64,000 nt of DNA from Pedococcus dokdonensis (GTDB lineage Bacteria > Actinomycetota > Actinomycetes > Actinomycetales > Dermatophilaceae), in contig NZ_LT629711.1 of assembly GCF_900104525.1 (NCBI RefSeq), positions 1,612,001-1,676,000 of the forward strand, in the 5' to 3' direction. A program made the position numbers and the translations under genes. Below the pieces are notes generated by a model. The model searched no databases, was not told where the DNA came from, and saw only the letters and a list, made by a program, of their open reading frames with translations. This document shows, piece after piece, positions 51,694 through 63,532 of the stretch. How positions within the stretch are numbered: the first letter of the stretch is position 1; each line of letters begins with the position of its first letter.

Positions 51694-53601
51694 CTACCTC
51701 GCCACCGAGTGACCGTTCGCCGGGGTCATCCGCACGACGGCGGCGGTGAACGGCGGGAGGTGCACGCCACGCCCGCGCAGCCGGGTCTGCTCCGGCTCCC
51801 ACGCGAGCACCACGCTCTCAGGCTCGGCATCCAGCGGCACGGTCCACCGCGAGTGGGCCAGGTTGGCCACGATGCGGTGAGCGCCACGCCGGACGACCAG
51901 CCATCCGTCGGCCTCGTCGAAGTCGACGTCGATGGACTCGAGGCTGCCGTTGCCGAGGTCGAACTCCTTGCGGCGCAACGCGATCAGCTCGCGGTACCAC
52001 CCGAACATCCGCGCGTGCGGCCCTTCGTGGAGCTCGGCCCAGTCGAGCTGGGAGCGCCGGTAGGTCTGCTCGTCCTGGGGATCGGGCACGTCCTCGGCCG
52101 CCCAGCCGTGCGCCTCGAACTCGCGCCGGCGTCCCTCGGTCACGGCGCGTTGCATGGCGGGCTCGCCGAAGTCGGTGAAGAACTGGAACGGCGTCGTGGC
52201 CGCCCACTCCTCCCCCATGAAGACCATCGGTGTGAACGGTCCGAGCAGGTAGAGGGCGGCTCCGATCGCCTGCCGTCCGGGCGTGACGAGCGAGGAGATC
52301 CGGTCGCCCCGGGCCCGGTTGCCGACCTGGTCGTGGGTCTGCAGGTAGGCGAGGAACCGTCGCCCGTCGACACTGTGGCGGTCGACCGGTGCACCCCACT
52401 GGGCGCCGCGGAAGGTGGACCACTGCCCGTCGTGCAGGAACGCCTTCGTCAGCGTCTTCGCGAGCACGGCGAGCGGACCGCCGTCGGGCAGCGCCCGGCA
52501 GTGTCCGGCGAAGTCGCCGTAGTAGGCCTGCGTCTCGCCGGTGAGGGTGACGTGCAGCGCGTGGTGGATGTCGTCGTCCCACTGCGCATCCATGCCGAGC
52601 CCGCCGTCCGCCGTCGGCGTGACCGTGCGGGGGTCGTTGAGGTCGCTCTCGGCGATCAGGTCGAGCGGTCGCCCCAGCCGGGCGCTGAGCGCGGCCACCT
52701 CGTCGGCGAGCTGCGCGAGCAGGTGCTGGCGGGAGTCGTCCTTCAGCTCGTGGACGGCGTCGAGGCGCAGCGCGTCGACGTGGAAGTCGGCGAACCAGCG
52801 CAACGCGTTGTCGACCATCCAGCGCCGGACGTGCAGGCTGCCCGGGCCATCGAGGTTGAAGCCGCTGCCCCACGGGGTCGGGTGGGTGTCGGAGAAGTAC
52901 GGGCCGAACCGCGACAGGTAGTTCCCGACCGGGCCGAGGTGGTTGTAGACGACGTCGAGGCAGACCCCGAGCCCCAGCCCGTGGCAGGCGTCGACGAAGC
53001 GCTGCAGCGCCGCCGGCCCGTCGTACTCGTCGTCCACGGCCCACGGCCCGACGCCGTCGTACCCCCAGTTCCAGCGGCCCGGCCACGACGCGACCGGCAT
53101 CAGCTCGACGACGTCGACCCCGAGCTCGACCAGGTGGTGCAGCCGTCGCTGCGCCGCATCGAGCGTGCCCTCGGGCGTGAAGGTGCCGACGTGCAGCTCG
53201 TAGACCACCGCGCCGAGGACGCCCTCGCCATGTTGTGGACCGGCCCACGTGGCGTCCCGCCAGGTGTGCTGGGTCGCGTCGAACCACCGGCTCTCACCGT
53301 GCACGCCGTGCGGCTGCCACGCCGAGCGCGGGTCGGGGGTGACGTCACCGCCGTCGAGCCGGAAGCCATAGTCCAGGCACGGGTATGCCGTGCTGTCGGC
53401 CGGCGCGGCCGGCGCCTCCCAGCGCCACCAGCCGTCGCCCTTGGGCTCCATCGAGCTGCGCTGGGCCGCCTGGTCGTCGAGCGACCACTCGATCTCCACG
53501 TGCTCCGCCGAGGGGGCCCACACGGTGATCTCGGGCCCGGGACCGGGCCGGGTCCCGGCGGGCTCCGTCGCGGGCTGGAGGGTCGCGTCGGTCGTCTTCA
53601 T
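51694..53601 (-). CDS. treZ: Malto-oligosyltrehalose trehalohydrolase
   Basis: This 635-residue GH13 enzyme releases trehalose from maltooligosyl-trehalose made by TreY. It has an N-terminal CBM48-like domain (ITVWAPSAEHVEIEW). The catalytic regions are CLDVVYNHLG, ALRLDAVHEL with the nucleophile Asp, LIAESD with the acid Glu, and LQTHDQVGN. The ATG overlaps the treY stop, so it is the last gene of the treX-treY-treZ operon. Confidence 0.94.
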   Translation of the reverse strand: MKTTDATLQPATEPAGTRPGPGPEITVWAPSAEHVEIEWSLDDQAAQRSSMEPKGDGWWRWEAPAAPADSTAYPCLDYGFRLDGGDVTPDPRSAWQPHGVHGESRWFDATQHTWRDATWAGPQHGEGVLGAVVYELHVGTFTPEGTLDAAQRRLHHLVELGVDVVELMPVASWPGRWNWGYDGVGPWAVDDEYDGPAALQRFVDACHGLGLGVCLDVVYNHLGPVGNYLSRFGPYFSDTHPTPWGSGFNLDGPGSLHVRRWMVDNALRWFADFHVDALRLDAVHELKDDSRQHLLAQLADEVAALSARLGRPLDLIAESDLNDPRTVTPTADGGLGMDAQWDDDIHHALHVTLTGETQAYYGDFAGHCRALPDGGPLAVLAKTLTKAFLHDGQWSTFRGAQWGAPVDRHSVDGRRFLAYLQTHDQVGNRARGDRISSLVTPGRQAIGAALYLLGPFTPMVFMGEEWAATTPFQFFTDFGEPAMQRAVTEGRRREFEAHGWAAEDVPDPQDEQTYRRSQLDWAELHEGPHARMFGWYRELIALRRKEFDLGNGSLESIDVDFDEADGWLVVRRGAHRIVANLAHSRWTVPLDAEPESVVLAWEPEQTRLRGRGVHLPPFTAAVVRMTPANGHSVAR

Positions 53602-56119
53602 CGCGGGTCTGCGTTCATGTGGCCCCCAAGGCTGCCATGCCGCACCAGCAGGGCCACCGGAAGGTCGCGCAGCAGGTCGCCCAGTGCGGAGGTCCCGTCG
53701 CCGTGACGCCCGACCGGCCGGTCGCGCAGCAGGTCCACCCACTCCCCCTCGGGCAGCGCCAGCGTGGCGCTGCCCCAGCCACCGTCGCGTCGCAGCTGCT
53801 CCCCCAGCCGGGTGACGACGGCGACCACCTGCACACCGTCCTCGTCCCCACGACCCACGGCCAGTGCGTGCGGGGTCGAGGCGGGCACGGCGGCATACGT
53901 GGCGTGCCGGCCGGTGAACCACTCGGGGTGGTCACGACGCAGCCTGAGCGCTCGCGAGGTGACGAGGAGCTTCTCGGCGGCCAGGTCGTCCGGCGGCTCG
54001 CCCGCGTCGAGGCGGGCCAGCCGGTCGCGGCGGTCGGCGTAGTCGACCGGTCGGCGGTTGTCCGGGTCGACGAGGGAGAGGTCGACGAGCTCGGTGCCCT
54101 GGTAGACATCGGGCACCCCGGGCAGCACGAGCTGGAGCAGCTTCTGACCGAGGGTGGTCTCGCGGGCTGCCACCGAAGCGCGGTCGACCCAGCGGGCCAA
54201 CTGCGAGACGAGCGCCGGCTCGGTGGTGAGGGCGGCCACGAACGCGGCCACGTCGCCCTCGTAGGCCTCGTCCGGGTCGACCCAGGTGGTGTGCTGCTTC
54301 GCCTCGCGGATCGCCTTGGTGGCGTAGGACTGCAGCCGGTCGGTGTCGATCGGCCAGGCACCGACCGCAGCCTGGAGGAGGAGATACTCGGTGGCGGCAT
54401 CGAGGTTGACGCCACGGTGGGGTGCCGCCAGCTCGCGGGTCCGGCGGACCCAGTCGGCCCACTCCCCCGGCAGCTCGGCGACGACCGAGAGCCGGGCACG
54501 GACGTCCTCGGACCGCTTGGTGTCGTGGGTGCTCAGCGTCGTCATCGTCGTCGGCCAGGTGGCCAGCTGCCGGGTCGCGAAGGCGTGCAGCCCGGCCGGG
54601 TCGAGGCCGAGGTGGCCGGGGTCGCCACCGACCTCGTTGAGCCCGGTGAGCCGGGCGTAGCGGTAGAAGGCGGTGTCCTCGATCCCCTTGGCCATCACCG
54701 GGCCACAGGTCTGCTGGAACCGCACCATGAACTCGCGGTGCACCGCTTCCGCCGCCTCGTCGAGCTCGTGCAGCGGGGTGCCCTCGGCCAGCAGCGCGAC
54801 GATCCCGACGGCGTCCTGGTCGGCGTCGGCGGCGATGGCGGCCGCACGGGCCTCGGCGTGGGCGAGCACCTGGAGCTGGTCGTGGTCGGCCGGCTGACCC
54901 GGCACGAGGTAGGCGCGGTAGCGGTCCATCGCGACCAGGAGCGCCCCGAGCCCTCGGCGCAGCGACTCCTGGTCCTCATCGGGCACGATCCGTGCGAGCA
55001 GGCGCAGCAGCCGGTTGACCTCGGCCGCCTGCACCTGCTCGACGACCTGCTCCTTGGCGCCTCGGACCAGCTCGGCGAGGTCCTGCTCCTGACCGACCAG
55101 CTCGGTCAGCAGGTCGGTCAGGGGTCCCTCGGCGGCCGGGTCGACAAAGACCTGCTGGACGCGGAGCAACGTGTCGTAGCCGGTGGTGCCGGCACAGCGC
55201 CAGTCGTCGGGCAGCTGCTCCTGCCCCTCGAGGATCTTCTCGGCGACCACCCAGGCGTCACCGGTCGCGTCGGCCAGGCGGGCGAGGTAGCCGCGCGGGT
55301 CGGCCAGGCCGTCGGGATGGTCGATCCGGAAGCCGTCGATCGTCCCCGCGTCGAACTCCTCGAGCAGCAGGCGGTGGGTGTGGTGGAAGACGTCCGGGTC
55401 CTCGACCCGCACGGCCGCGAGCGTCGTCACGTCGAAGAAGCGGCGGTAGTTGAGGCGGGTGCCGCCCTCACGCCAGTCGCAGAGCCGGTAGTGCTGCGCC
55501 GCAACGAGATCCGGGAGGTCGAGGCCCTCCGTCCCCGGCCGCACCGGGAAGACGTGGTCGAAGTAGCGCAGGACGGTCTCGTCGCCGTGTGGTCCCCCAC
55601 CGCCCTCGACGGCAAGCTCACCCGAGGCCAGTACCGCGTCGAGCGACTGGCCGAGCACGGGCACCAGCACCCGGCCGTCCTCGGCGTCCCAGTCCACGTC
55701 GAACCAGTGCGCGTGGTCGGACTCGCGCCCGTCCCGCAGCACGAACCACCAGGGGTGGTTGAGCGACGCGGGGGTCGGCGTGGTCATGTGGTTGGGCACC
55801 ACGTCGACGACCATCCGCAGCCCGGCGTCCCGCAGCGCGGTCGACAGGGCGTCGAAGCCCTCGGCGCCGCCCGCCTCCTCGTTGAGGAACTCATGGCTGA
55901 CGACGTCGTAGCCGTGGGTCGACCCCGGCGCCGGAGCCAGCACCGGCGAGAGGTAGGCGTGCGAGACCCCCAGTGCCGCAAGGTAGTCCGCCTGAGCCGC
56001 AGCGTCGCTGAACGTGAAGGCGGGCTGCACCTGCAGCCGGTAGGTCGCGGTGGGCACCGCGCGTGCCGACGACGGGCGGTGCGGGGTGGCACCACCCGAC
56101 AGACCGGGCTGCGGCTCGC

Positions 56120-56123
<4 letters not shown>
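53598..56123 (-). CDS. treY: Malto-oligosyltrehalose synthase
   Basis: This 841-residue GH13 enzyme rearranges the reducing end of maltodextrin to an alpha,alpha-1,1 bond. The regions are ATYRLQVQPAFTFSDAAAQ at the start, VVDVVPNHMT, GFRIDHPDGL with the nucleophile, VVAEKILEG with the acid Glu, and TLSTHDTKRSEDVRARL. Start ATG at 56123 overlaps the treX stop. Length and motifs are complete. It is coupled to treZ downstream. Confidence 0.95.
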
Positions 56124-58285
<2,162 letters not shown>

Positions 58286-58410
58286 GTACTGCCTTCGTCG
58301 TAGGTTGCCGGGCCGAGAGCGACAGCGGCGCGGTGAGGACGTCAGCGGCCCCGAGCGGCTCTCATTGTGCCCGACCGCCCCACCCTGCCATGCACCGCGC
58401 CCACCGGCGC

Positions 58411-58433
58411 ACTAAGCGCCCGCTTAGTACACT
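58411..58433 (+). promoter_or_regulatory. TetR-type operator and -10 box before the fabG-like gene
   Basis: ACTAAGCGCCCGCTTAGT (58411-58428) is a perfect inverted repeat with a CC centre. TACACT (58428-58433), a good -10 hexamer, touches its right end, so binding would block transcription. It matches the palindrome beside the TetR gene at 63487-63504 at 15 of 18 positions. Confidence 0.65.
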
Positions 58434-58504
58434 GCCCGGAGCCGGGTGGCAGCACGCCCCCGTCCCCTACCCAGCCAGCCCCACTGCACACCCCAGGAGC
58501 CTCG

Positions 58505-59296
58505 TTGAGCAGCTCGAGCACCCAGAGCACCGACACCACCCACCGCACCCAGCGCGTCGCCGTCGTCACCGGGGCAGCCCGCGGCATCGGTGCCGCCACG
58601 GCCCTGCGGCTGGCCCAGGACGGGAACGCCGTGGCCGTCCTCGACCTCGATGAAGCCGCCTGCGCCGGCACGGTCGACGCGATCACCACCGCGGGCGGTC
58701 GGGCGATCGCCGTGGGCGTGGACGTGAGCAAGGCCGACCAGGTCGAGGCGGCCGTCGCCCGCGTTGCCGACGAGCTCGGCGCCCCCACGATCCTGGTCAA
58801 CAACGCCGGCATCATCCGCGACAACCTCCTCTTCAAGATGAGCGAGGACGACTGGGACGCCGTGCTCGGCGTCCACCTCCGTGGCGCCTTCCTGATGAGC
58901 CGAGCGGTGCAGGCGCACATGTCGACCGAGAAGTACGGCCGCATCGTCAACCTGTCGTCGTCCTCGGCGCTGGGCAACCGCGGCCAGGCGAACTACTCGG
59001 CGGCCAAGGCCGGCATACAGGGCTTCACCAAGACGCTCGCCATCGAGCTGGGCCGGTTCAACGTGACGGCGAACGCGGTCGCCCCCGGGTTCATCCAGAC
59101 CGACATGACGGCAGCCACGGCCGAGCGGATCGGGGTGTCCTTCGAGGACTTCATCGCCCACTCAGCCAAGCAGATCCCGGTGGGTCGGGTCGGCCAGCCC
59201 GAGGACATCGCGGCCACCGTGTCGTTCCTCTGCTCCGAAGAGGCCGGCTTCGTCTCCGGTCAGGTCATCTACGTCGCCGGCGGCCCGCTCGACTGA
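58505..59296 (+). CDS. 3-oxoacyl-ACP/CoA reductase-like SDR (FabG family)
   Basis: This 263-residue short-chain dehydrogenase has the cofactor motif VVTGAARGIGAATALR, the NNAG motif in ILVNNAGIIRD and the catalytic Ser/Tyr/Lys in NLSSSSALGN and YSAAKAG. It reduces 3-oxoacyl or 3-hydroxyacyl substrates. The TTG at 58505 is chosen because CAGGAG lies five bases upstream; the in-frame GTG/ATG choices are far upstream over the operator. A TetR-type palindrome overlaps its -10. Confidence 0.87.
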   Translation: MSSSSTQSTDTTHRTQRVAVVTGAARGIGAATALRLAQDGNAVAVLDLDEAACAGTVDAITTAGGRAIAVGVDVSKADQVEAAVARVADELGAPTILVNNAGIIRDNLLFKMSEDDWDAVLGVHLRGAFLMSRAVQAHMSTEKYGRIVNLSSSSALGNRGQANYSAAKAGIQGFTKTLAIELGRFNVTANAVAPGFIQTDMTAATAERIGVSFEDFIAHSAKQIPVGRVGQPEDIAATVSFLCSEEAGFVSGQVIYVAGGPLD

Positions 59297-59318
59297 CCCA
59301 GCTCCTGCCGTCGCCCGT

Positions 59319-59361
59319 TCGAGGTGATACCCCACCGGATTCCGGTCGGGTATCACCTCGA
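59319..59361 (+). terminator. 43-bp near-perfect hairpin after the fabG-like gene
   Basis: TCGAGGTGATACCC (59319-59332) pairs with GGGTATCACCTCGA (59348-59361). The inner ACCGGA/TCCGGT pair too, leaving one C-C mismatch and a single-base loop. It ends the fabG-like transcript before the arsR promoter. Confidence 0.65.
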
Positions 59362-59366
59362 CCTGC

Positions 59367-59426
59367 TTGACACCTGGACTCGCCGGGCTCATAGTTTCCG
59401 TATCTGTTAATTAAACGATCGGTTAA
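59367..59426 (+). promoter_or_regulatory. arsR promoter with overlapping palindrome
   Basis: TTGACA (59367-59372) and CATAGT (59390-59395) are 17 bp apart, a strong promoter for this genome. The near-palindrome TTAAACGATCGGTTAA (59411-59426) lies just downstream of the expected start, a good place for ArsR to repress its own operon. Confidence 0.6.
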
Positions 59427-59431
59427 GAAGC

Positions 59432-59860
59432 GTGGAGCACGACCAGCTCAGCACCACGTTCGCCGCCCTGGCGGACCCGACCCGACGCGCCATCCTCGAA
59501 CGGCTCGCCGGCGGGGACGCCACGGTCGGGGAGCTCGCCGAGCCGTTCGCCATGAGCCTGCCGGCCATCTCGAAGCACCTCTCGGTGCTCGAGCGCGCCG
59601 GGCTGGTCGCCAAGGACCGGGACGGCCAGCGGCGCAACTGCCGCATCACCGCCACCCCGCTCAAGAGCGCGACGTCGTGGCTCGAGGAGTACCGCCGCCA
59701 CTGGGAGGCCAACCTCGACAACCTCGACGCCTACCTCAACACCCTTCAACAGCAACGCCTCCAACAACCGCGCACCCCACAACCGCGCACCCAGGGGACC
59801 GCACGCCCCACCACCATCCCCGGGCTCGACCCGGGCACCCACGAGGAGAAGCAGTCATGA
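59432..59860 (+). CDS. ArsR-family transcriptional regulator
   Basis: This 142-residue winged-helix regulator has ALADPTRRAILERLAGG and the recognition helix region MSLPAISKHLSVLERAGLV. The C-terminal 40 residues (QQQRLQQPRTPQPRTQG) are Gln/Pro/Arg-rich and atypical. No metal-binding Cys is present, so it is the type that pairs with an AHSA1 protein. The GTG at 59432 follows AAGAAG. It overlaps the AHSA1 gene by ATGA. Confidence 0.88.
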   Translation: MEHDQLSTTFAALADPTRRAILERLAGGDATVGELAEPFAMSLPAISKHLSVLERAGLVAKDRDGQRRNCRITATPLKSATSWLEEYRRHWEANLDNLDAYLNTLQQQRLQQPRTPQPRTQGTARPTTIPGLDPGTHEEKQS

Positions 59861-60345
59861 GCAACGCCGCAGCCCCGACCCGCGCCACCGTCACCCGCGA
59901 CGGCAACGAGCTGGTCATCACCCGCACCTTCGCCGCCCCCGCCGCTCTCGTCTACGAGGCGATGACCACGCCCGAGCACGTCCGCCAGTGGTGGGGGGCC
60001 GGCCACGGCGAGGTCACCACCTGCGAGATCGACCTGCGGGTCGGCGGCCGGTGGCACTTCGCGCAGACCACCCCCGACGGCGGGGAGGTGTCGTTCTCCG
60101 GCGAGTACCGCGAGCTCGACCCGCCCGGCCGGATGGTGCACACCGAGGTCTTCGACAACATCCAGAGCCCGGAGTCGGTCATCGAGTCCACCTTCACCGA
60201 GGAGGATGGCCGCACCACGCTGACCGCGGTCATCACCTACGACTCCGCCGAGACCGTCGACATGGTGCTCGCCTCGGGCATGGAGGGCGGCATGAACGAC
60301 TCCTACGACGCCCTCGAGAAGGTCGCCCAGGGCCTCGCAACCTGA
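59857..60345 (+). CDS. SRPBCC / AHSA1-domain protein
   Basis: This 162-residue START-like protein has the AHSA1 signature FAAPAALVYEAMTTPEHVRQWWG, DLRVGGRWHF and a C-terminal helix (GGMNDSYDALEKVAQ). Members bind small hydrophobic ligands or act as co-chaperone-like proteins. It is translated with the ArsR regulator, the usual pairing for this branch. A long hairpin follows the stop. Confidence 0.88.
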   Translation: MSNAAAPTRATVTRDGNELVITRTFAAPAALVYEAMTTPEHVRQWWGAGHGEVTTCEIDLRVGGRWHFAQTTPDGGEVSFSGEYRELDPPGRMVHTEVFDNIQSPESVIESTFTEEDGRTTLTAVITYDSAETVDMVLASGMEGGMNDSYDALEKVAQGLAT

Positions 60346-60389
60346 CCTGTCCCCCGGCGCCGAGGTCACCACCGGCTGTCGGTACCTCG

Positions 60390-60440
60390 TGCAAAAGGCG
60401 AGTTGGCACCGCCCGGAACGGCGCTAACTCGCCTTTTGCA
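60390..60440. terminator. 15-bp perfect-stem hairpin between convergent genes
   Basis: TGCAAAAGGCGAGTT (60390-60404) pairs with AACTCGCCTTTTGCA (60426-60440), and the inner bases continue with near pairing. It has A and T runs on both sides, so it should terminate both the AHSA1 and the quinone-oxidoreductase transcripts. Confidence 0.75.
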
Positions 60441-60458
60441 TGCGGTAGCGACGCGAGC

Positions 60459-61448
60459 TCAGCGGGCGCCGAGGACGACCAGCCGCCCGGTGCTCTCCCC
60501 GGCCGCGAGCCGAGCGAGGGCCCCGGGCGCGTCGTCGAAGGGCACCCGCTCGGAAACGACCGGGCGCACCAGGCCGGCGTCGGCCCACGCGACGAGCTGC
60601 TCGTGCGCGGCCGTCGCGACGGCCCGGTCGCGCTCGAGGTACAGCCCCCAGTGCAGCCCGAGGACCGCGTAGTTCTTGACCAGGGCGTGGTTGAGCGCGG
60701 GAGCCGGGATCGTGCCGCTGGTGAACCCGACCACCACGATCCGGCCCTCGAAGGCCACCACCTTGGTCGACGCGTCGTAGGCGTCGCCGCCCACCGGGTC
60801 GAACACGACGTCCGCCCCCTGGCGACCCAGCGCGTCCTTGAGGAGGGCGACCAGGTCACCCGCCGACCGGTCGACGACCACGTCGGCTCCGGCGGCCCGC
60901 GCCGCGTCGACCTTGGCCGGGCTCCCGACGACGGCCACCACCCGGGCGCCGAGTGCCTTGCCCACCTGGACGGCTGCGGTGCCGACCCCACCGGCCGCTG
61001 CGTGCACGAGCAGGGTCTCCCCCGCCTCGAGCGCGGCCCGGCGGACCAGCCCGACGTATGCCGTCTGGTGGCCGATCGTGAGTGCGCTCGCCTCCGCGTC
61101 GCCCATCGACGGCGGCGCCGCGAAGGCGCCGCTCGCCGGCATCAGGCACTGCGCGGCCAGCCCACCGTTCGGCACGGCCGCCGTGCCGATGACCCGGTCA
61201 CCGACCGCGTGCCCGGCGACACCGGGACCGAGCTCGAGCACCTCACCACAGACCTCGACGCCCGGCGTGAACGGCAGGTCGGGGCGCACCTGGTAGTGAC
61301 CGCGCACCATCAGCACGTCGGGGAAGTTGAGGGCAGTGGCCAGCACCCGCACGCGCAGGTGCCCGGGCTGCACCACTGGTGGCGGCAGCTCGACCTGCTC
61401 CAGCACGTCAGCGGCCTCACCCAGCATCGCGACCTGCCAGGTCCTCAT
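60459..61448 (-). CDS. NADPH:quinone oxidoreductase-like (medium-chain dehydrogenase/reductase)
   Basis: This 329-residue zinc-free MDR enzyme has the N-terminal catalytic domain (ALNFPDVLMVRGHYQV and GVEVCGEVLELGPGV) and the NADPH site VHAAAGGVGTAAVQVGKALG. It resembles QOR/Zta-crystallin-type enoyl or quinone reductases. It is the third gene of the leftward acyl-CoA dehydrogenase operon, which suggests a role in reducing an unsaturated acyl or keto intermediate. Start ATG at 61448. Confidence 0.85.
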   Translation of the reverse strand: MRTWQVAMLGEAADVLEQVELPPPVVQPGHLRVRVLATALNFPDVLMVRGHYQVRPDLPFTPGVEVCGEVLELGPGVAGHAVGDRVIGTAAVPNGGLAAQCLMPASGAFAAPPSMGDAEASALTIGHQTAYVGLVRRAALEAGETLLVHAAAGGVGTAAVQVGKALGARVVAVVGSPAKVDAARAAGADVVVDRSAGDLVALLKDALGRQGADVVFDPVGGDAYDASTKVVAFEGRIVVVGFTSGTIPAPALNHALVKNYAVLGLHWGLYLERDRAVATAAHEQLVAWADAGLVRPVVSERVPFDDAPGALARLAAGESTGRLVVLGAR

Positions 61449-61497
61449 GCCGACACCCACCTGCCCACTGCTGAGCTGGCCGGCTGGCGTTGCGCCA

Positions 61498-62256
61498 CTA
61501 GAGGTTGCCGCCGAGCGTGACCCCGCCGTCGACCACCAGCGTCTGACCGGTGACCCAGCCCGCATCGGACGACAACAGGAACGACACCGCGCCCGCGATG
61601 TCCTCGGGCGCGCCCAGCCGCTTCATCGGGTAGGCGGCGGCGACCTTCTCCTCGCGGCCCTCGTAGAGCGCCTGCGCGAACTGGGTCTTGACGATGGCCG
61701 GCGCCACCGCGTTGACGCGGATCGACGGTCCCAGCTGGTACGCCAGCTCGACGGTGAGGTGGATCAGCGCGGCCTTGCTCACGGCATACCAGCCGATCGT
61801 GCCGGTGGCCCCGAGTCCGGCGATGGACGCGACGTTCACCACGGCGCCCGGTCGGTCGCCGGCGCCGAGCCCGGCGGCGACCGCCTTCTGGGTCCAGGAG
61901 AACGCGGCGAGGACGTTGACGTCCATGATCTTGCGGGCGACGTCGAGCGGCGCGTCGAGGATCGGCCCGTAGACCGGGTTGATCCCGGTGTTGTTGACCA
62001 GGTGGTCAAGGCCGCCGAAGGTCTCGTGGGCGACCCGGATCACCTCGTCCTGGTGCGCCTCGTCGGCCGCGTTGCCGGCCACTCCGACCGCCTTGGCCGC
62101 GCCACCCAGCTGCTCGACGGCAGCGGCCAGCGCCTCGGGCTTGCGCGCCGTGATGACGACGCGGGCGCCCTCGTCGACGAGCTTCTGGGCGATGCCGAGA
62201 CCGATGCCCCGGGAGGCACCGGTGACGATCGCGACGGTGCCGTCGTGGAGTCCCAT
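61498..62256 (-). CDS. Short-chain dehydrogenase/reductase (FabG-like)
   Basis: This 252-residue SDR has the cofactor motif VAIVTGASRGIGLGIAQ, NNTG in LVNNTGINPVYG and the catalytic YAVSK in GWYAVSKAALIHL. The substrate is probably a 3-hydroxyacyl-CoA or similar alcohol. The ATG at 62256 is chosen because the family N-terminus MGLHDGTVAIVTG begins there; a TTG at 62271 directly after the upstream stop is an alternative. It is the second gene of the acyl-CoA operon. Confidence 0.87.
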   Translation of the reverse strand: MGLHDGTVAIVTGASRGIGLGIAQKLVDEGARVVITARKPEALAAAVEQLGGAAKAVGVAGNAADEAHQDEVIRVAHETFGGLDHLVNNTGINPVYGPILDAPLDVARKIMDVNVLAAFSWTQKAVAAGLGAGDRPGAVVNVASIAGLGATGTIGWYAVSKAALIHLTVELAYQLGPSIRVNAVAPAIVKTQFAQALYEGREEKVAAAYPMKRLGAPEDIAGAVSFLLSSDAGWVTGQTLVVDGGVTLGGNL

Positions 62257-62272
62257 GTCAGCAGCCGCCAAC

Positions 62273-63418
62273 TCAGAGACCCAGGTCCCGGCCGATGAGC
62301 TCCTTCATGATCTCGTTCGACCCGGCCCAGATCTTCGAGACCCGGGCGTCGCGCCAGGCACGGGCCACGCGGTACTCGTTCATGAAGCCGTAGCCACCGT
62401 GCAGCTGGACGCACTCGTCGAGGACGTCGTTCTGGACCTGAGCCGAGAACCACTTGGCCTTGGCGGCGTCGACGGCGGTGAGCTTGCCCTCGGCGTGCGC
62501 CGCGATGCAGTCGTCGACGTAGGCCTGGGTCACCTCGAGCTTGGTCTGCAGCTCGGCCATCTTGAACTTGTTGTGCTGGAACGAGCCGACCGGCTGGCCG
62601 AACGCCTTGCGGTCCTTGGTGTACTGCACCGTCTCGCGGAAGATCTGGAACGCGTGCGCGGTGTTCGCGACGGCCGCGCCGACCCGCTCCTGCGGGAGAC
62701 GCTGCATCATCGCGATGAAGCCCAGACCCTCCTCGCCGAGCCGGTTGGCGTCGGGCACGCGGACGTCCTCGAAGAACAGCTCGGAGGTGTCGGCCTCCTC
62801 CTGCCCGACCTTGTCGAGCTTGCGGCCCCGGCTGAAGCCCTCCATGCCGCCCTCGACCATGAAGAGCGTGATGCCCTTGGCGCCCTTGGACGGGTCGGTG
62901 CGGGCCGCCACGATGACGAGGTCGGCCTGGTAGCCGTTGGTGATGAAGGTCTTCGAGCCATTGAGGACCCAGTCGTCGCCGTCGCGGACCGCGGTCGTCT
63001 TGAGGGCCGCGAGGTCGGACCCGCCAGACGGCTCGGTCATCGCGATCGCACAGATCAGGTCGCCGTTGGCCATGCCGGGCAGCCAGCGCTCCTTCTGCTC
63101 CTGGGTGCCGAGGTCGACGATGTAGGGCGGGCAGACATCGGAGTGGATCCCGAAGCAGGACGACACCGCGAAGTTGAAGCCCGCGATCTCCTCGGCGGCG
63201 ACGGCATTGAACCGGTAGTCCTCGGCGCCGGCGCCCCCGAACTCCTCGGGGATGTCGAGACCGAAGAGGCCCTGCTTGCCGGCCTCCTTCCAGATGTCAC
63301 GGTCGACCGACTTCACCTCGAGCATCTGCTCGGCACGCGGCTTGAGGGTCCGCTCGACGAACTCGCGGACCGAGCTGCGGAAGGCCTCGTGGTCGGGACC
63401 GTAGACATTGCGGGGCAT
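62273..63418 (-). CDS. Acyl-CoA dehydrogenase
   Basis: This 381-residue flavoenzyme oxidises acyl-CoA to enoyl-CoA. Family motifs are AIAMTEPSGGSDLAALKTTA (FAD and substrate), DKVGQEEADTSELFFEDVRV and QLHGGYGFMNEY. The end reads IWAGSNEIMKELI, without the Glu of medium-chain enzymes there. The catalytic Glu is instead in MQRLPQERVG, as in long-chain and isovaleryl-CoA dehydrogenases. AAGGAGA lies before the ATG at 63418. First gene of the leftward operon, controlled by the divergent TetR. Confidence 0.93.
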   Translation of the reverse strand: MPRNVYGPDHEAFRSSVREFVERTLKPRAEQMLEVKSVDRDIWKEAGKQGLFGLDIPEEFGGAGAEDYRFNAVAAEEIAGFNFAVSSCFGIHSDVCPPYIVDLGTQEQKERWLPGMANGDLICAIAMTEPSGGSDLAALKTTAVRDGDDWVLNGSKTFITNGYQADLVIVAARTDPSKGAKGITLFMVEGGMEGFSRGRKLDKVGQEEADTSELFFEDVRVPDANRLGEEGLGFIAMMQRLPQERVGAAVANTAHAFQIFRETVQYTKDRKAFGQPVGSFQHNKFKMAELQTKLEVTQAYVDDCIAAHAEGKLTAVDAAKAKWFSAQVQNDVLDECVQLHGGYGFMNEYRVARAWRDARVSKIWAGSNEIMKELIGRDLGL

Positions 63419-63486
63419 GGCTCTCCTTGACGGCGCTGCTGGACGCGCAGGTGCGGTGACTCGGAACATGACGCTGAAAGGTGGTT

Positions 63487-63504
63487 AGTAAGCGCTTGCT
63501 TAGT
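63487..63504. promoter_or_regulatory. TetR-type operator between acyl-CoA dehydrogenase and TetR genes
   Basis: AGTAAGCGCTTGCTTAGT lies in the divergent gap and is nearly the same as the palindrome at 58411-58428. It is the probable binding site of the adjacent TetR regulator and links it to the distant fabG-like gene. Confidence 0.65.
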
Positions 63505-63532
63505 GTCCGATGGCTGCGGCATGCTGTCAACC

